Below are positions 31,859-42,076 of a stretch of 64,000 bases of DNA, piece after piece. The notes beneath the pieces are model-generated. The model made no database searches. It saw only the letters and a list, made by a program, of their open reading frames with translations, and was not told where the DNA came from. Source of the stretch: Paulinella micropora (Eukaryota > Cercozoa > Imbricatea > Euglyphida > Paulinellidae); NCBI GenBank assembly GCA_019918135.1, contig WBZZ01006900.1, forward strand, positions 258,501 through 322,500, read 5' to 3'. The position numbers and the translations under genes are program-made. Within the stretch, counting starts at the first letter, position 1. Each line of letters starts with the position of its first letter.

Positions 31859-32203
31859 CCTTTAAGCAGTTAATGCTTTGCGGTTCATACAGAGGTTAGT
31901 AGGGTTCTTGGCGGTGAAGCCATGTGTCCGGTCACAGTATTAATAAAGAGACAAGTCTGAATGCAGAGACAATCTTTAATCAGTCATTGCCCTTTGTGAA
32001 AGGAAGGAAAAGTGACACGTCACTACTCAAAACTGAAACTACACGTCACTACTCAAAAACATGAAATTCCAGACTTTCAGATGAATTACTTAATAAAGGT
32101 AATAATATGGAAATACTAAAGTTCAGGACTGAATAGTGGCAAAAAGGCAATTGATTGCATCCGTCTAACTTAGGTAAAATTACTATGATTAGTATTACTA
32201 CTT
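31859..32203 (+). repeat. Direct repeat R2
   Basis: 345-bp copy of R1 in the same orientation. It is followed at 32251-32296 by a variant of the LTR piece that precedes R1, so the flanking order is permuted. Confidence 0.8.
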
Positions 32204-32307
32204 GACTAAAACTGAATTAAGAATTATATGGAAATAACTGTCTCACATCCCTTGGCGCTTTCTCAGCAATAAAGTCACAAAAAAATTCTACTGTAGTAGA
32301 TAAATAC

Positions 32308-32360
32308 ACATTTTTGGGGGGTGTTTTTTTCGTGCCTCAAAAACCCCCTTCCAAAAATGT
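32308..32360. other. Imperfect hairpin at left edge of the viral block
   Basis: ACATTTTTGGGGGG...TTTTT and ...AAAAACCCCCTTCCAAAAATGT form an inverted repeat around a short loop. It coincides with the switch to AT-rich viral DNA and could be the remains of a viral terminus. No matching sequence is seen at the right edge. Confidence 0.5.
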
Positions 32361-32544
32361 ATCGTCCTTCCTATTGATAGTTTAAACAATCAATACTAAG
32401 CCTCAAAACAGCAAAATAATTTTTTTTTGATAAATACAAGAAAGCAAAATAAATAAATTCGTTTTCCTCTACTTCAAAAAAAAAAGGATTAGCGAACAAC
32501 TTCTCTATTCCTTTTAAAGAATAGCAAAAAATATATTTATGTAA

Positions 32545-32712
32545 ATGGAAGACTATGTAAGACCTCATTCTAAACAACTATACAAGCAAATCAACAGAGA
32601 TAAATAAACAAGAAAGCAAAAGAAAAAATAAAATGTGAATGTGGACCGAAGTATCAAGAGCGAATTTATCAAGACATAAAAAAACACACCAATATCAAAA
32701 TCAATAAATTTT
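32545..32712 (+). pseudogene. PLV zinc-finger remnant
   Basis: ATG 32545 opens a 20-residue frame stopped by TAA; the next frame continues with KAKEKIKCECGPKYQERIYQ and a DIKKHTN segment. The CECG...H pattern resembles the C2H2 ending of the GIY-YIG protein nearby. Function unknown; broken by a frameshift. The minus-strand ORF opposite (32371-32577) looks like a shadow. Confidence 0.4.
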
Positions 32713-32926
32713 ACTACTATAGGTATTACTATAGCACACTTATCTTTTTATTTTGCTATAAAATATTTCATAAAATTTTTTATAAAAGTTGTCCAAAACT
32801 GCGAAAACACAAAAACATTTCTACATTTTCGCATCCTCTCAGAAAAAACCACATGATAACATTTTAGCCGTCTATAGTGCCACCAATTACAGGTCCATTA
32901 TTACTTTCGCCTTCCTCTATCTCTGA

Positions 32927-33902
32927 CTAGTTCTTATGTTTTTGACTAGTTCTTATGTTTTCCGGTTGTATTTCTTCTTTCTTTAGCAGTTCTTTATTTT
33001 TCTTCTCTTTAATAACTTCCTTAGTCTGCTCTTTCATATCTTTTTCTTCATCAATTGGTTGAATAAAAACAGTTTTCAATAAATCTCTCGGACTTACTAA
33101 TTCATCATTATTTAATATTAACTTGAATCCAGACCGACCCTTTACTTTATAAATAATTTTACTGAAAGTCTTTCCACCTTTGGAGAAAACATTTCTTTTG
33201 TTTTCTTTTCTCACACTATCACTAACATTGAATTCGTCTATTAAATGATCGCGGGTTATCACTTGTTTATTTTTGTCTCTTCCAAAAAATATATCTATCG
33301 GTTTAGCATTAATACCTCTATGAACTTTATGATTATAAGCATTGACTAAGTCCTGAATATAACTAACCCAATCAAAATTACGATTGGTTTCAAATAAAAG
33401 GTCTAGCCATCTTCTAATACTCCTTATTACTCTATCAACAACCGCTAAGGCCCTATGGTCGCCTACTTCAACTACATCATGTTTAATTCCATTTTCATTA
33501 AAATATCCACGAGTTGCTCCTTTATATTCTCCACCGCGGTAGTAATTGATTTCGGTTTATATTTAATTGTTTTCAAAGCATAATAGACTTCTTTTGCTGT
33601 TTTATTTTTTAGTGGAATGATTATTAAATATCGACTATGACAATCAATCCAAACAAGCATCCAAGCATAGCCCTTATTTCCTTTCTTATCTTTTATCTTA
33701 CTCATATCCGCTAAAGAAAGACTTGGTCTAATGGTTTATCAACCCATATAGTGTTCCATATTTTCGGGTTCTTTTTCTGGTGGTGAATTTCAAGTGTTTC
33801 TTCTTCTTTTGTTTTAACTACTTCTCCTGTAGGTGTGTCTTCTAATTGAATATTACGATTTTGGTTATTAATAATTGTATGTTTATGGTCTAAATCTGGC
33901 AT
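32927..33902 (-). pseudogene. PLV integrase (rve family)
   Basis: The likely start is ATG 33902, directly preceded on the minus strand by CTATATAAT. Three frames cover the gene: 33902 to about 33711 (N-terminal), about 33720 to 33540 (YAWMLVWIDCHSRYLIIIPLK, with the first catalytic Asp), and about 33540 to 32927 (GGEYKGATRGYF, then GDHRALAVVDRVIRSIRRW, the Polinton-type helix where cellular integrases have the Glu region, then NAYNHKVHRGINAKP and a C-terminal barrel KGKTF..IYKVKGRSGFKL). The second frameshift falls where the second catalytic Asp is expected. The Lys/Glu-rich tail is unusually long. Confidence 0.82.
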
Positions 33903-33912
33903 ATTATATAGT
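33903..33912. promoter_or_regulatory. 10-bp bidirectional TATA-like promoter gap
   Basis: ATTATATAGT is all that separates the integrase start codon (minus) from the start codon at 33913 (plus). Read either way it gives a TATA-like motif abutting an ATG, like those at other starts in this block. Confidence 0.6.
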
Positions 33913-34168
33913 ATGAGATTTTCAAAGTCAAATGTAAAAAACAAAAAATATAAAGTCATTAGTCCGAAAGGTAAGGTTATTAATTTTGGAGATATCAGAT
34001 ACGAACATTATAAAGACCGCATAGGTTTATTCACATTTAGACCATGTAGATAAAAAAAGAAGAAAAAAATACAGAATGAGAGCAAAAGCAATACGAAATT
34101 CAAAAGGTGAATTAGCTTATAATAATCCAGAATATAGTAATTATTATTCTTATCATTATCTCTGGTAA
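33913..34168 (+). pseudogene. Short conserved algal-virus protein (DUF5754-like)
   Basis: ATG 33913 opens MRFSKSNVKNKKYKVISPKG, followed by KVINFGDIRYEHYKDR. A single frameshift near 34027 leads to HLDHVDKKRRKKYRMRAKAI and the ending NPEYSNYYSYHYLW before TAA. The pattern FGD..Y.HYKD, HLDH.D..RR..Y and a C-terminal SYHYLW is what I recall for a ~85-residue family shared by phycodnaviruses, virophages and Polinton-like viruses. Its function is unknown. The family name is from memory and should be treated as probable. Confidence 0.65.
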
Positions 34169-34171
34169 TGT

Positions 34172-34699
34172 CTAAAACTTCAAGAAACATTTTTCAACAT
34201 TATTATTTTTTTCTTTCTTAGCACCACCAGAAGATTGATTATATACTTTTACACTCACACTGCTAGACTTTTTTCCTTTTCCTTTTTTCTGCTTAATTTC
34301 TTCTTTTTCGCTACTCTCGCTTTCACTTTCTTCACTTTCTTCAGGCTCAGGCTCTAGTTTTTTACTCTTCTTCTTTTCTCTCTTAGTTTCTGCTTTCGCT
34401 CTTTTTATTTTCATTTTCACCATCTTTTCCGTAATGATATCAGTGAAATCAACCTCATCTTCACTCTCACTCTGCTCGGGTGTGTCATCTTGTTCCTTTT
34501 AGTTAATAATATCTGTTGCTAAATTCTTATTTTCTATCTCTGCTATTTTTCGTTCCATATATTCGTCTTCGCTTTTAACCGCGTTTCGGTATTGCTCCAA
34601 AACCTTTTTGGCATGTTCCATTTTTCTCTGCTTTGCTTTTTGTTTAATTCCATCGACTGCTTTTACCCAGTTTTGGCGGCTCGCTTCAGGACTTGGCAT
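34172..34699 (-). pseudogene. PLV charged coiled-coil protein with in-frame stop
   Basis: ATG 34699 starts MPSPEASRQNWVKAVDGIKQ; after 66 codons a TAA (34501-34499) interrupts, and the same frame continues with KEQDDTPEQSESEDEVDFTD and a Lys/Glu/Ser tail to 34172. The single in-frame stop and the unbroken frame indicate one original gene of about 175 codons. Helical, highly charged; no known domain. Could be a virion or scaffold protein, but this is a guess. Confidence 0.55.
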
Positions 34700-34758
34700 T
34701 CTATACTAAACGTTTTATTTTTTAGTATTTTTAAAATTAAATATTTATTTTATATAAT

Positions 34759-37700
34759 ATGGCAGGCTCATCCTATAAATCATTACTCGGCTTGTCAGAA
34801 ATAGCGACAGACAGCCTATCAATAGCAACTTAGACTTAACGAACACAAACATAGTGGGCTTAAATACAGACAGAGTGCCAGAAGATTCCGACCCAATAAA
34901 TCTTTATTATACTGATGCGCGATTTGACACACGTCTCGCTTTAAATCAACAACAGACCTAAAAGAAGGGCTTAATTATTATTGGACTGATAACCGCTTTG
35001 ACACACGTCTCGCTTTAAAATCAACGACAGACATCAAAGAAGGAAAAAATTTATACTACACAGAGCAACGAGTAAGGGATAATGACGAAGTCAAAGCCTC
35101 AACTCAACACCGCTCTAATACTTCTAATCCGCACCAAACCAGTTTATATAATTTGATAGACACAAACATATTTGCACAAGCGAGCGGGCAATACTTAACT
35201 TACAACGATGTAGAAGGTAAATGGAAGAATACAGCCCTTGGTTCAATTGATACACTTTCAGATGTGGTTATAACCGCACCAATAGCAATGAATAGTTATC
35301 TAACATATAATTCAATAAACTGGGTAAATAAAACATTTCCGATAAATGTGGATGAATTCGGCAATATTAGTATGGGAAGGAAGAATATAACAGGAGTTAA
35401 TTTACTAAATACCAAAGATGTTGATGAATGGATATTTGAGCACCAAGATAATAATGATAAAGTGTCAGCGAGTGGAAGTATAGATAGCCACAGCGATGTG
35501 ACAATAACAGGCTTCCCAGCAGATAACCAATTACTCATTTATAGCACGGGGCAATGGAGAAACACCACACCACCCTTTCTTAGATTAGACGGCACAGCCA
35601 GTATGACAGGAGGACTAAATATGGGAGGCTTGCTATTTCAGGGGCTTCTACGTATAATGGAATTAATATCGCTAATCTCGCAGTTGATGGTTCGGTGGTC
35701 AAACTAACAGGAGACCAAACCATAGGAGGAATTAAAACATTTAGCAGTATAATAAATGCGAGTGTGGGGATTGATATGAAAAGCCAAAGCATAACAAATG
35801 TGAATTTGGTTGATGGCGTGGATGTTTCCGTTCTTGATACTTCGGTGGTTAAACTAACAGGAGACCAAACCATAGCAGGGAATAAAAAATTTACATTAAC
35901 TTTAGAAGTAAGTGGTTCATCCAATCCTACTACTTTTGATGGTATAGGCATAGCATTTGATACAAAAATAGGAATGATTGCAGCACAAAAAACAGCAACA
36001 GCGACTTGGTATCCGATACAAATAACGGGTTCGTATGTTGAGTTATATTCAGGTAATACTTTAATTATAACCGCAACTGGAACAACATTAAGTTTGAATA
36101 ACAACAAAATAACAAACTTAGCCACACCATCAGCAACAACGGACGGAGCAAACAAAAGTTATGTGGATACATTAGACGGGCAAAATGTGAAACTAACAGG
36201 AAACCAAACCATAGCAGGAATTAAGACATGTAGCAGTGGTGTTGAAATAACGGGAAATTCAATCAATTCAACAACAAAGGGCACATTCATCGTTTTCAAT
36301 TCTACCAGTAATATCGGGTCAATTGCTAGTTTGGATATGAAAACTGCAACATATTACAACTTTGAAATTTCTGCGAAAAGAATAAGTTTTATTATTGACG
36401 GCACGATTGTTTCGTGGTTTAATGCTACTGGCTTAGATTGTAATAGTAGTCGGATTGTTAATCTAGGAGCACTACAGAATGCGAATGAAGCGGTAAATAG
36501 GCAATATCTGGATGATAATTGTGTGAAACTAACAGGAGACCAAACAATAACAGGAATTAAAACATTCAACGGGACGAGCACTGTGATAAAATATCTAACT
36601 TTAACGAACAATGCCGATTTTAATAATCAAACTATTACTAATGGCGGAAATATAACATATAATGGGGCGAGGATATTAAACCAAAATGGAGGAGATATAT
36701 TCTTTTCACAGACATCAGGAGATTATCAGTATTTCTTATTTACTCTAAATACCGCTACAAGTGGAACCGCGAACCAACGAGGTTATGTATTTACGAATGT
36801 AGCATTTGATGCAAAAGGGGCGGGACTTTATATTTCAAAACCTTTGGATAATAAAAGTGCTTCGTCTGACATTGTCCGTTTTAACAATGCTGGCTGTATG
36901 CGGTTTTATGGTGCTTTGGATATGAACTCAAACAACATAACAAGTGCTGGAACAATAACGGGAACTACATTAACGGCAACTGCTGGTATGACTACAACAA
37001 CATTAACGGCGAGCGGATTATTAACAGCAGATGGCGGTCGTAAGTTATCTATTCAAAATAAATTAGATGGAGGAAATGGACAGGGTATATTTCTGTGGGA
37101 TACAGACAACGCAGGATGGGGGATTTATATGGCTCAGCCAGGGGCAGGTAAAAGTCTATCTGGAGGGTCTGCGGTTGCAGGCAACGATATTTCAGGCTTT
37201 GCTATAAGATTTAGGTCTGGTTTTGCTTCGGCAGATGGTTTTGTGTGGGAAAATTCTAATGAGCAATTGTTAATGTCATTAAATGGGGCAAACGGGACTT
37301 TATGGACAAAAGGATTAATAACGGCGAATGCGGGGATATCAACAACAACATTAACAGCAAGTGGATTAATAACGGCGAATGCGGGGATATCAACAACAAC
37401 ATTAACTCTTCCAACAACATCAAGCGGATTTTTAACATTAAGACAAAGACCTGCTTATACTAACGACCCACAAATATTTTGAAATCAGGAGGATATACGA
37501 ATTATGGAGTAGTTTGTACATCAACTGGTTTGCTTCATGCTTGGACTACTTCAAACTCAACAGGTGAGCCGTCAGGCAGTTATAATTATATTCCTCTCAA
37601 TGGTGCCTGGACGAACTCATCGGACAGGAGGCTAAAATCAGATATTAAAACATTAGACTGCGGGGATTGTTGTGAGAAACTAATGAAAATAAATTGTTGT

Positions 37701-38003
37701 TCATATTATTTGAAATCAGACGAAAAGAAAGAACAAAAGAACCACGGATTTATTGCTGATGAAGTTAAAAAAATATTTCCTGAATTTGTATCTGAAAGTG
37801 GAATGAAAGCAGATGATGGAAACGGCTACCTTGAAGGCATAACATACACAAGTTTTATACCAATATTAGTCAGTGCTTTTCAACACATGGCGGAAAAGGT
37901 GATTTATTTAGAAAAGCAAAATAAACTTTTACTTAATATACTACAAAACCAAACCAACCAATTAGCAGAAATCAGAGTGGCAGTTCTTGATAATGTCAAA
38001 TAG
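34759..38003 (+). pseudogene. PLV fibre protein with S74 chaperone domain
   Basis: ATG 34759 is preceded by TATATAAT. The N-terminus has phage-fibre-like repeats (NLYYTDARFDTRLAL and two similar copies), then a shaft of repeats built on VKLTGDQTIAGIKTF (at least four copies between 35.69 and 36.57 kb) and TLTASGLITANAGISTTTL. The C-terminus (37.62-38.0 kb) is a peptidase S74/endosialidase-chaperone domain: SSDRRLKSDIKTLD (Ser before the cleaved bond), HGFIADEVKKIFPEFV, and a closing coiled coil. S74 domains trimerise fibres and cut themselves off. Frame breaks occur at about 34.82, 34.95, 35.63 and 37.47 kb; the two in the first 200 bp include a stop at 34831. Confidence 0.85.
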
Positions 38004-38337
38004 TACAACTAGACTTCACAGACCCCCGCCTATTATGGATATGGATGGCGAACTAACTCCCGAATTAAAGTCTCGCTGTATTTCGTCAGAGTTAAAAAAT
38101 GAACAAAAAAAATTAGACCATGAAATTAACGACGAATGGCGATGTTGTTGTTTCAAAGAAAGGACAGATGCAAGATTAATTAAATATGCTGTTCAGATGA
38201 CAGGTATATGTAGCATAATCATTTTGTGTGTTGTTAGATTGAGCGACCCGACAATCAGTTGTGCTAATGCTAACACATTTATAGGCGTACTCACGCTTCT
38301 TATTGTGATAATCTGCCCGTCTCCAAAAATAAATTAA
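37993..38337 (+). CDS. PLV small membrane protein
   Basis: ATG 37993 overlaps the end of the fibre gene by 11 nt in another frame. The ~114-residue product has a polar N-terminus, WRCCCFKERTDARLIKYAVQ, and two hydrophobic segments (about GICSIIILCVVRL and FIGVLTLLIVIICP), predicted to span a membrane, ending PSPKIN. The frame is intact. Its position next to fibre suggests a virion or lysis role; I do not recognise a named family. Confidence 0.6.
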   Translation: MSNSTTRLHRPPPIMDMDGELTPELKSRCISSELKNEQKKLDHEINDEWRCCCFKERTDARLIKYAVQMTGICSIIILCVVRLSDPTISCANANTFIGVLTLLIVIICPSPKIN

Positions 38338-38992
38338 AAACCAAAAGCGGATAATCCGATCATATTGTCGTAGTGTATTTGTGTTTTAAGATGTTTTGAC
38401 AAATTATCAATTCTGAAAGAATTACCACATTCACATTGAACTATTTTTGATTCACATATTCTTTTTTTTCGGTTTATCTCATCTTTATTTCTGTCTCTAT
38501 ATTCTTTCCATTTTTGTGATAGTTGTTCTTTGTTTTTTGCCACGTATTCTTTAAGATATCGTGACACATAGTCTTCATTTTTTTCAAGCCATTCTTTTCT
38601 TTTTTGTGCTATTTTCTCTTTGTTTGTTTCTCTATATTTTTTATCTCTTTGTGCTATTTTACCCTTGTTTTGTTCTCTGTATTCCTTTTTAGTTTGACAT
38701 TCTACTCTTTTGTTTATACAATTTTCTGTTGTCTTATTATCTCTCCTTCTCGCCTTCTCAGTTGATTTACATTTTCACACGAATAATCTTCAATTAATTC
38801 AACGAAGGCATCATTATATTTGACGATTTCAAAAGAAGAAACATAATGATATTTTCCATTCATCCAGTTCTTGTAATCAATTTTATGAGCATACAATCGC
38901 TTATATAATGGTTGAGCGGTTGAACCGATATACACCTGATCGGTTTGATATGACCTAATCGCATATATTTTTCCTTGTTTATAGTCTGGCAT
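38334..38992 (-). pseudogene. PLV GIY-YIG nuclease with C-terminal zinc finger
   Basis: Probable start ATG 38992. Residues 7-30 hold the catalytic pattern GKIYAIRSYQTDQVYIGST, then PLYKRLYAHK (Arg) and REGEIIRQ (Glu). The frame stops soon after, but a one-base shift near 38722-38735 continues with NCINKRVECQTKKEYREQNK, repeated Lys/Glu-rich units (KEKIAQ..KEW) and a C2H2 finger, CECGNSFRIDNLSKHLKTQI, ending at 38334. The order nuclease, basic repeats, finger is common in homing-type nucleases of large and Polinton-like viruses. One lesion separates the halves. Confidence 0.8.
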
Positions 38993-39020
38993 CGTTTTAT
39001 ATCGTTTATTATCGCTATGT

Positions 39021-39200
39021 TTAAATAGAATAACATTCATATAAAGCCACTTTATACCAAGAACTATCACCCGCGCAGATTAAAGGAACCGCATCAAAAA
39101 ACGACCGACAATCGTTTAACCCATTGTTAATATAAATACAAGTAAAATTATTATTTAGACCTGATTGAATACAATGAATACAATTCGCCTTTTTTGACCA
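39021..39200 (-). pseudogene. PLV short Cys-containing ORF remnant
   Basis: An open minus frame, KKANCIHCIQSGLNNN and on to AGDSSWYKVALYECYSI, ends at TAA 39023-39021, 29 nt before the nuclease start. No ATG heads it. Composition looks coding (CxxC, aromatic residues) but no family is recognised. Confidence 0.3.
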
Positions 39201-39302
39201 AAGTCTCTATTTAAAATGAAAAAATCGCACATAGTCCGAACAATAGTTGAGCACACAAATAATAATATTAATAACATTTTTATATATTATATTATATAAT
39301 TT

Positions 39303-39677
39303 ATGAGTGAGTTCAAATATCAGCGGATTATTTTTCTGAGCAATGATTTTGCTGGAGGAAGCAAAACATTTAATAAAAATATTCAAATGTCATTCACACC
39401 GACCAAAATGAATTTTAAGTTTATTCATTATACGAACGACCAGACGGAAACCAAAACCAGAATTCTTTATATGGACAGAATTGGAATCATCGGCACATTT
39501 GCAGACAGTAATATAGCAAACATTTCAAACCTTAGTTATAATTTAGGTGTCGTTGGATGGACAGACGGACAATATACATTTAAAGTCCTTGAAACTGACA
39601 GCGGAAATATTGACACAGGAAATTTAGCAGACCGAATTGTCATATGCTTAAATTCGTTGCGTAGCAACAATGTATGA
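39303..39677 (+). CDS. PLV unknown beta-rich protein
   Basis: ATG 39303 follows TTATATAATTT. The intact frame of 124 codons encodes alternating hydrophobic/polar stretches suggestive of beta strands (FKYQRIIFLSNDFAGG, TRILYMDRIGIIGTF, GQYTFKVLETD) with no Lys-rich tail. It lies between the nuclease and ATPase genes, on the ATPase strand. No family recognised; a small virion or assembly protein would fit the place. Confidence 0.55.
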   Translation: MSEFKYQRIIFLSNDFAGGSKTFNKNIQMSFTPTKMNFKFIHYTNDQTETKTRILYMDRIGIIGTFADSNIANISNLSYNLGVVGWTDGQYTFKVLETDSGNIDTGNLADRIVICLNSLRSNNV

Positions 39678-39717
39678 ATTTAGAAATTCATGACTATTTC
39701 TTGCTTAATAATATACG

Positions 39718-40536
39718 ATGATGAAGATTAACAATGTTAAAGTTCGTGCTGTAAAACAAGAGGGTGATGGAAACAAAAAAGCAAAAGGTCATAAATTATT
39801 CAACGAGCCTTATTCAAATATATTTCTACTCTCCCGTAAGAAGAGCGGGAAAACGACAGCACTCTTTGAAATACCGAAACGGACTACAGACAGAAAAACC
39901 CGTATTGTCATTATTGCTTCAACAATTCACAAGGACTACATTTATAAAGCAATGGTTAAGCACTTTAAGAACAGGGGAAACCCAATGGCAATTTATACCT
40001 TTCTTAAATCAGATGGAGTTAATGTTATTGATTATGATTTAGACAAACTGAACAGAAAGGACGAGCAACACGAAGGAGAAGTAAAACAAGACAAAGAAGA
40101 AATAGAGAAACCACAATTTTTATACTTTGGAAAGGAAAAGAAAAAAGAAGAAGGAGGTGAGAAGAAAGAGAGACCAAGTAAGTATATTTCTCCAGAGGTT
40201 GTTTTTGTTTTAGACGATTTAGGGAGCGAATTAAGAGATAAGTCCGTAAGTGATTTGTTAAAAAAGAACAGACACTATACAAGTAAGGTTATTATGTCAA
40301 GCCAGTATTTAAACGACCTTAGACCAGAAGCAATTAAGCAGTTAGATTATTTGTTAATCTTTCCGGGCCAGTCTCAGGATAAAATGGAACTCGTGTATAA
40401 ACACTTAGACTTATCTTTTGAGTTTGATTATTTTCTTCAAAAGTATCACGAGGCTACAAAGGAGAGATTTAATTTTCTTTATGTCTCAAGTGTTGATGAT
40501 CAATTACGGAAGAATTTTGATTATCGCTTGCGATAA
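39718..40536 (+). CDS. PLV A32/FtsK-type DNA-packaging ATPase
   Basis: A complete 272-codon frame. Walker A is at residues 38-47 (LSRKKSGKTT; Ser in place of the first Gly of GxxxxGKT), Walker B at 161-168 (VVFVLDDLG), followed by a sensor-like VIMSSQYLNDLRPEAI. The gap between the two holds a Lys/Glu-rich insertion (about 112-155) that lengthens the protein. This family pumps genome DNA into icosahedral capsids and is a core gene of Polintons, virophages and large DNA viruses. It is the best-kept gene in the block, with no lesion. Confidence 0.85.
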   Translation: MMKINNVKVRAVKQEGDGNKKAKGHKLFNEPYSNIFLLSRKKSGKTTALFEIPKRTTDRKTRIVIIASTIHKDYIYKAMVKHFKNRGNPMAIYTFLKSDGVNVIDYDLDKLNRKDEQHEGEVKQDKEEIEKPQFLYFGKEKKKEEGGEKKERPSKYISPEVVFVLDDLGSELRDKSVSDLLKKNRHYTSKVIMSSQYLNDLRPEAIKQLDYLLIFPGQSQDKMELVYKHLDLSFEFDYFLQKYHEATKERFNFLYVSSVDDQLRKNFDYRLR

Positions 40537-40624
40537 TCTATTCGGTGTTTTTTTACAAAACACCAAGAATTTCTCATTAAAATTTTTATAATATTTTTAT
40601 ATAATTATTTTTTTGCTTATTATA

Positions 40625-40948
40625 ATGGTAGTGAAGACAACTCGTGTTGAAGTCATTCCAACAATCGGCAAACGAACAATTAACTCGAGCACAATGGTTG
40701 GAGGCAAAAAGAAGACTGGTCGTAAGAAGAAGCAAGGAGGCAAGGGACAGGCTGGCGGTAAAATTAACTGGGCTCGTGTTGGTAAGACAGCAATGGCTGT
40801 TAATAAATTCCTTCGCGATAACAAGATTATTTCAAAGACTGCGAATGCCCTTGGTGATGTCGGGGTTCCATATGCGTCTCGTATCGGGACTACCGCTGCA
40901 AAACTTGGGTATGGTAGGCAGAGCGGACGTGGGGCTTTGAAGTTTTAA
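40625..40948 (+). CDS. PLV small basic protein
   Basis: ATG 40625 follows TTATTATA. The 107 residues are very basic in the first half (KKKTGRKKKQGGKGQAGGK), then a helical part (VNKFLRDNKIISKTANALGD) and a Gly-rich end, LGYGRQSGRGALKF. This resembles in style the core or minor capsid peptides of adenovirus-like and Polinton-like viruses, but I cannot name a family. Likely DNA-binding or membrane-active. Intact frame. Confidence 0.6.
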   Translation: MVVKTTRVEVIPTIGKRTINSSTMVGGKKKTGRKKKQGGKGQAGGKINWARVGKTAMAVNKFLRDNKIISKTANALGDVGVPYASRIGTTAAKLGYGRQSGRGALKF

Positions 40949-40996
40949 TGATATTTTTGATATGAACGAATTGAAAATATTTTTTGTTTGTATATA

Positions 40997-42075
40997 ATGG
41001 TTGCTAAGACTAAGAAGGTGAAAAAGAGAAAAGCCCGTCCACCGCGGGTTTATAGAAATAAAAGCGGGAGGCCTTACATTATCCAGAATGGTAAAAAATA
41101 TTATCTTAATTTCGGTAAAAAGACAAATGATATGAGCACACTTCAAATCGTTAAACTTTTTATGAAATACTTAAGCAGACCAAAGGCAAAGAAAAAAGAA
41201 AAGAATGAGGATTTAAGAAAAGTTCAAAGCCTGTCGGAGATTGAGCAGAATACAAGAACAGCCATTAATGACCACTTAGACAAACTCAGAAAGGAAAAGT
41301 ATGAGGGTATTGAGGATATAGAGAAAAAAGAAAAGAAAGCAAGGGAAGATTTAGACGAGGAGAAGAAGATGCAAGAAAGAAAAGACATAGCAGATGCTAA
41401 GGAAAGACAAGATATAATGGATAGGGATCACAAAAGAGAACTAGCGGAGATAAATGAACGACAAGAACAAAAAGCCAGAGAATTAAGAAGGGAGCAAAAA
41501 CTCATAGAAGATGTAAAATATGAAGAAGACAGAAAAATAGGATACAAGCATTACCACCGCCACCACAATATCAATATATTATGCCACCGCAGCAGGGACA
41601 GCCACAAGCACCGCCATTAGGAGCACCACCACAAGCACCGCCATTACCTAATTTAGGAGATGAAGCACCATTGAAAACAAAAGAGCAATATGAGGAAGAA
41701 AAAAAGCAAAAGCAGAAAGATATTGAAACACTGAAATTAGCAGGATATACAGATAAGTTCATAAAAAAGATGAGTCGTAAAGACTTACAAAAAGCCAGTC
41801 AAGATATTCAGACGGCTATAGCCACAGCGACATCTTTAGAGGAACAGAAAAAGTTAGCAGAAGAATATAAAGAAAAACTTGAAAAGGAAGAAAAGAAAGC
41901 AGAAGAAAAGGGTAAGCATTTTGAAAATTTACAAATTAATCAATTTTTAATCTCTGCATTTTCAAAAACTTATCATCCAAACATTACTATAAAAGAGTTA
42001 GCACAGGCTTTAAAAAAGAGACTAGTGATGGATATAAAAATTAAATTACAAAGACACTTCAAAGTGGATAATTAA
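40997..42075 (+). pseudogene. PLV coiled-coil, Pro-rich protein (frameshifted)
   Basis: ATG 40997 follows GTATATA. The first frame encodes a basic head (KTKKVKKRKARPPRVYRNKS) and a long charged coiled coil to about 41545, where it goes off into a His-rich tail. The next frame continues without a gap: Pro-rich PPPPQYQYIMPPQQGQPQ, then a second coiled coil and a helical end, stop 42075. The two parts read as one gene of about 360 codons with one frameshift. Structural role likely; family unknown. Confidence 0.55.
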
Positions 42076-42076
42076 C

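Noticed and set aside
27092-32203. R1/R2 as LTRs of a complete element
   Set aside because: No TG...CA ends, no target duplication and no coding between them.
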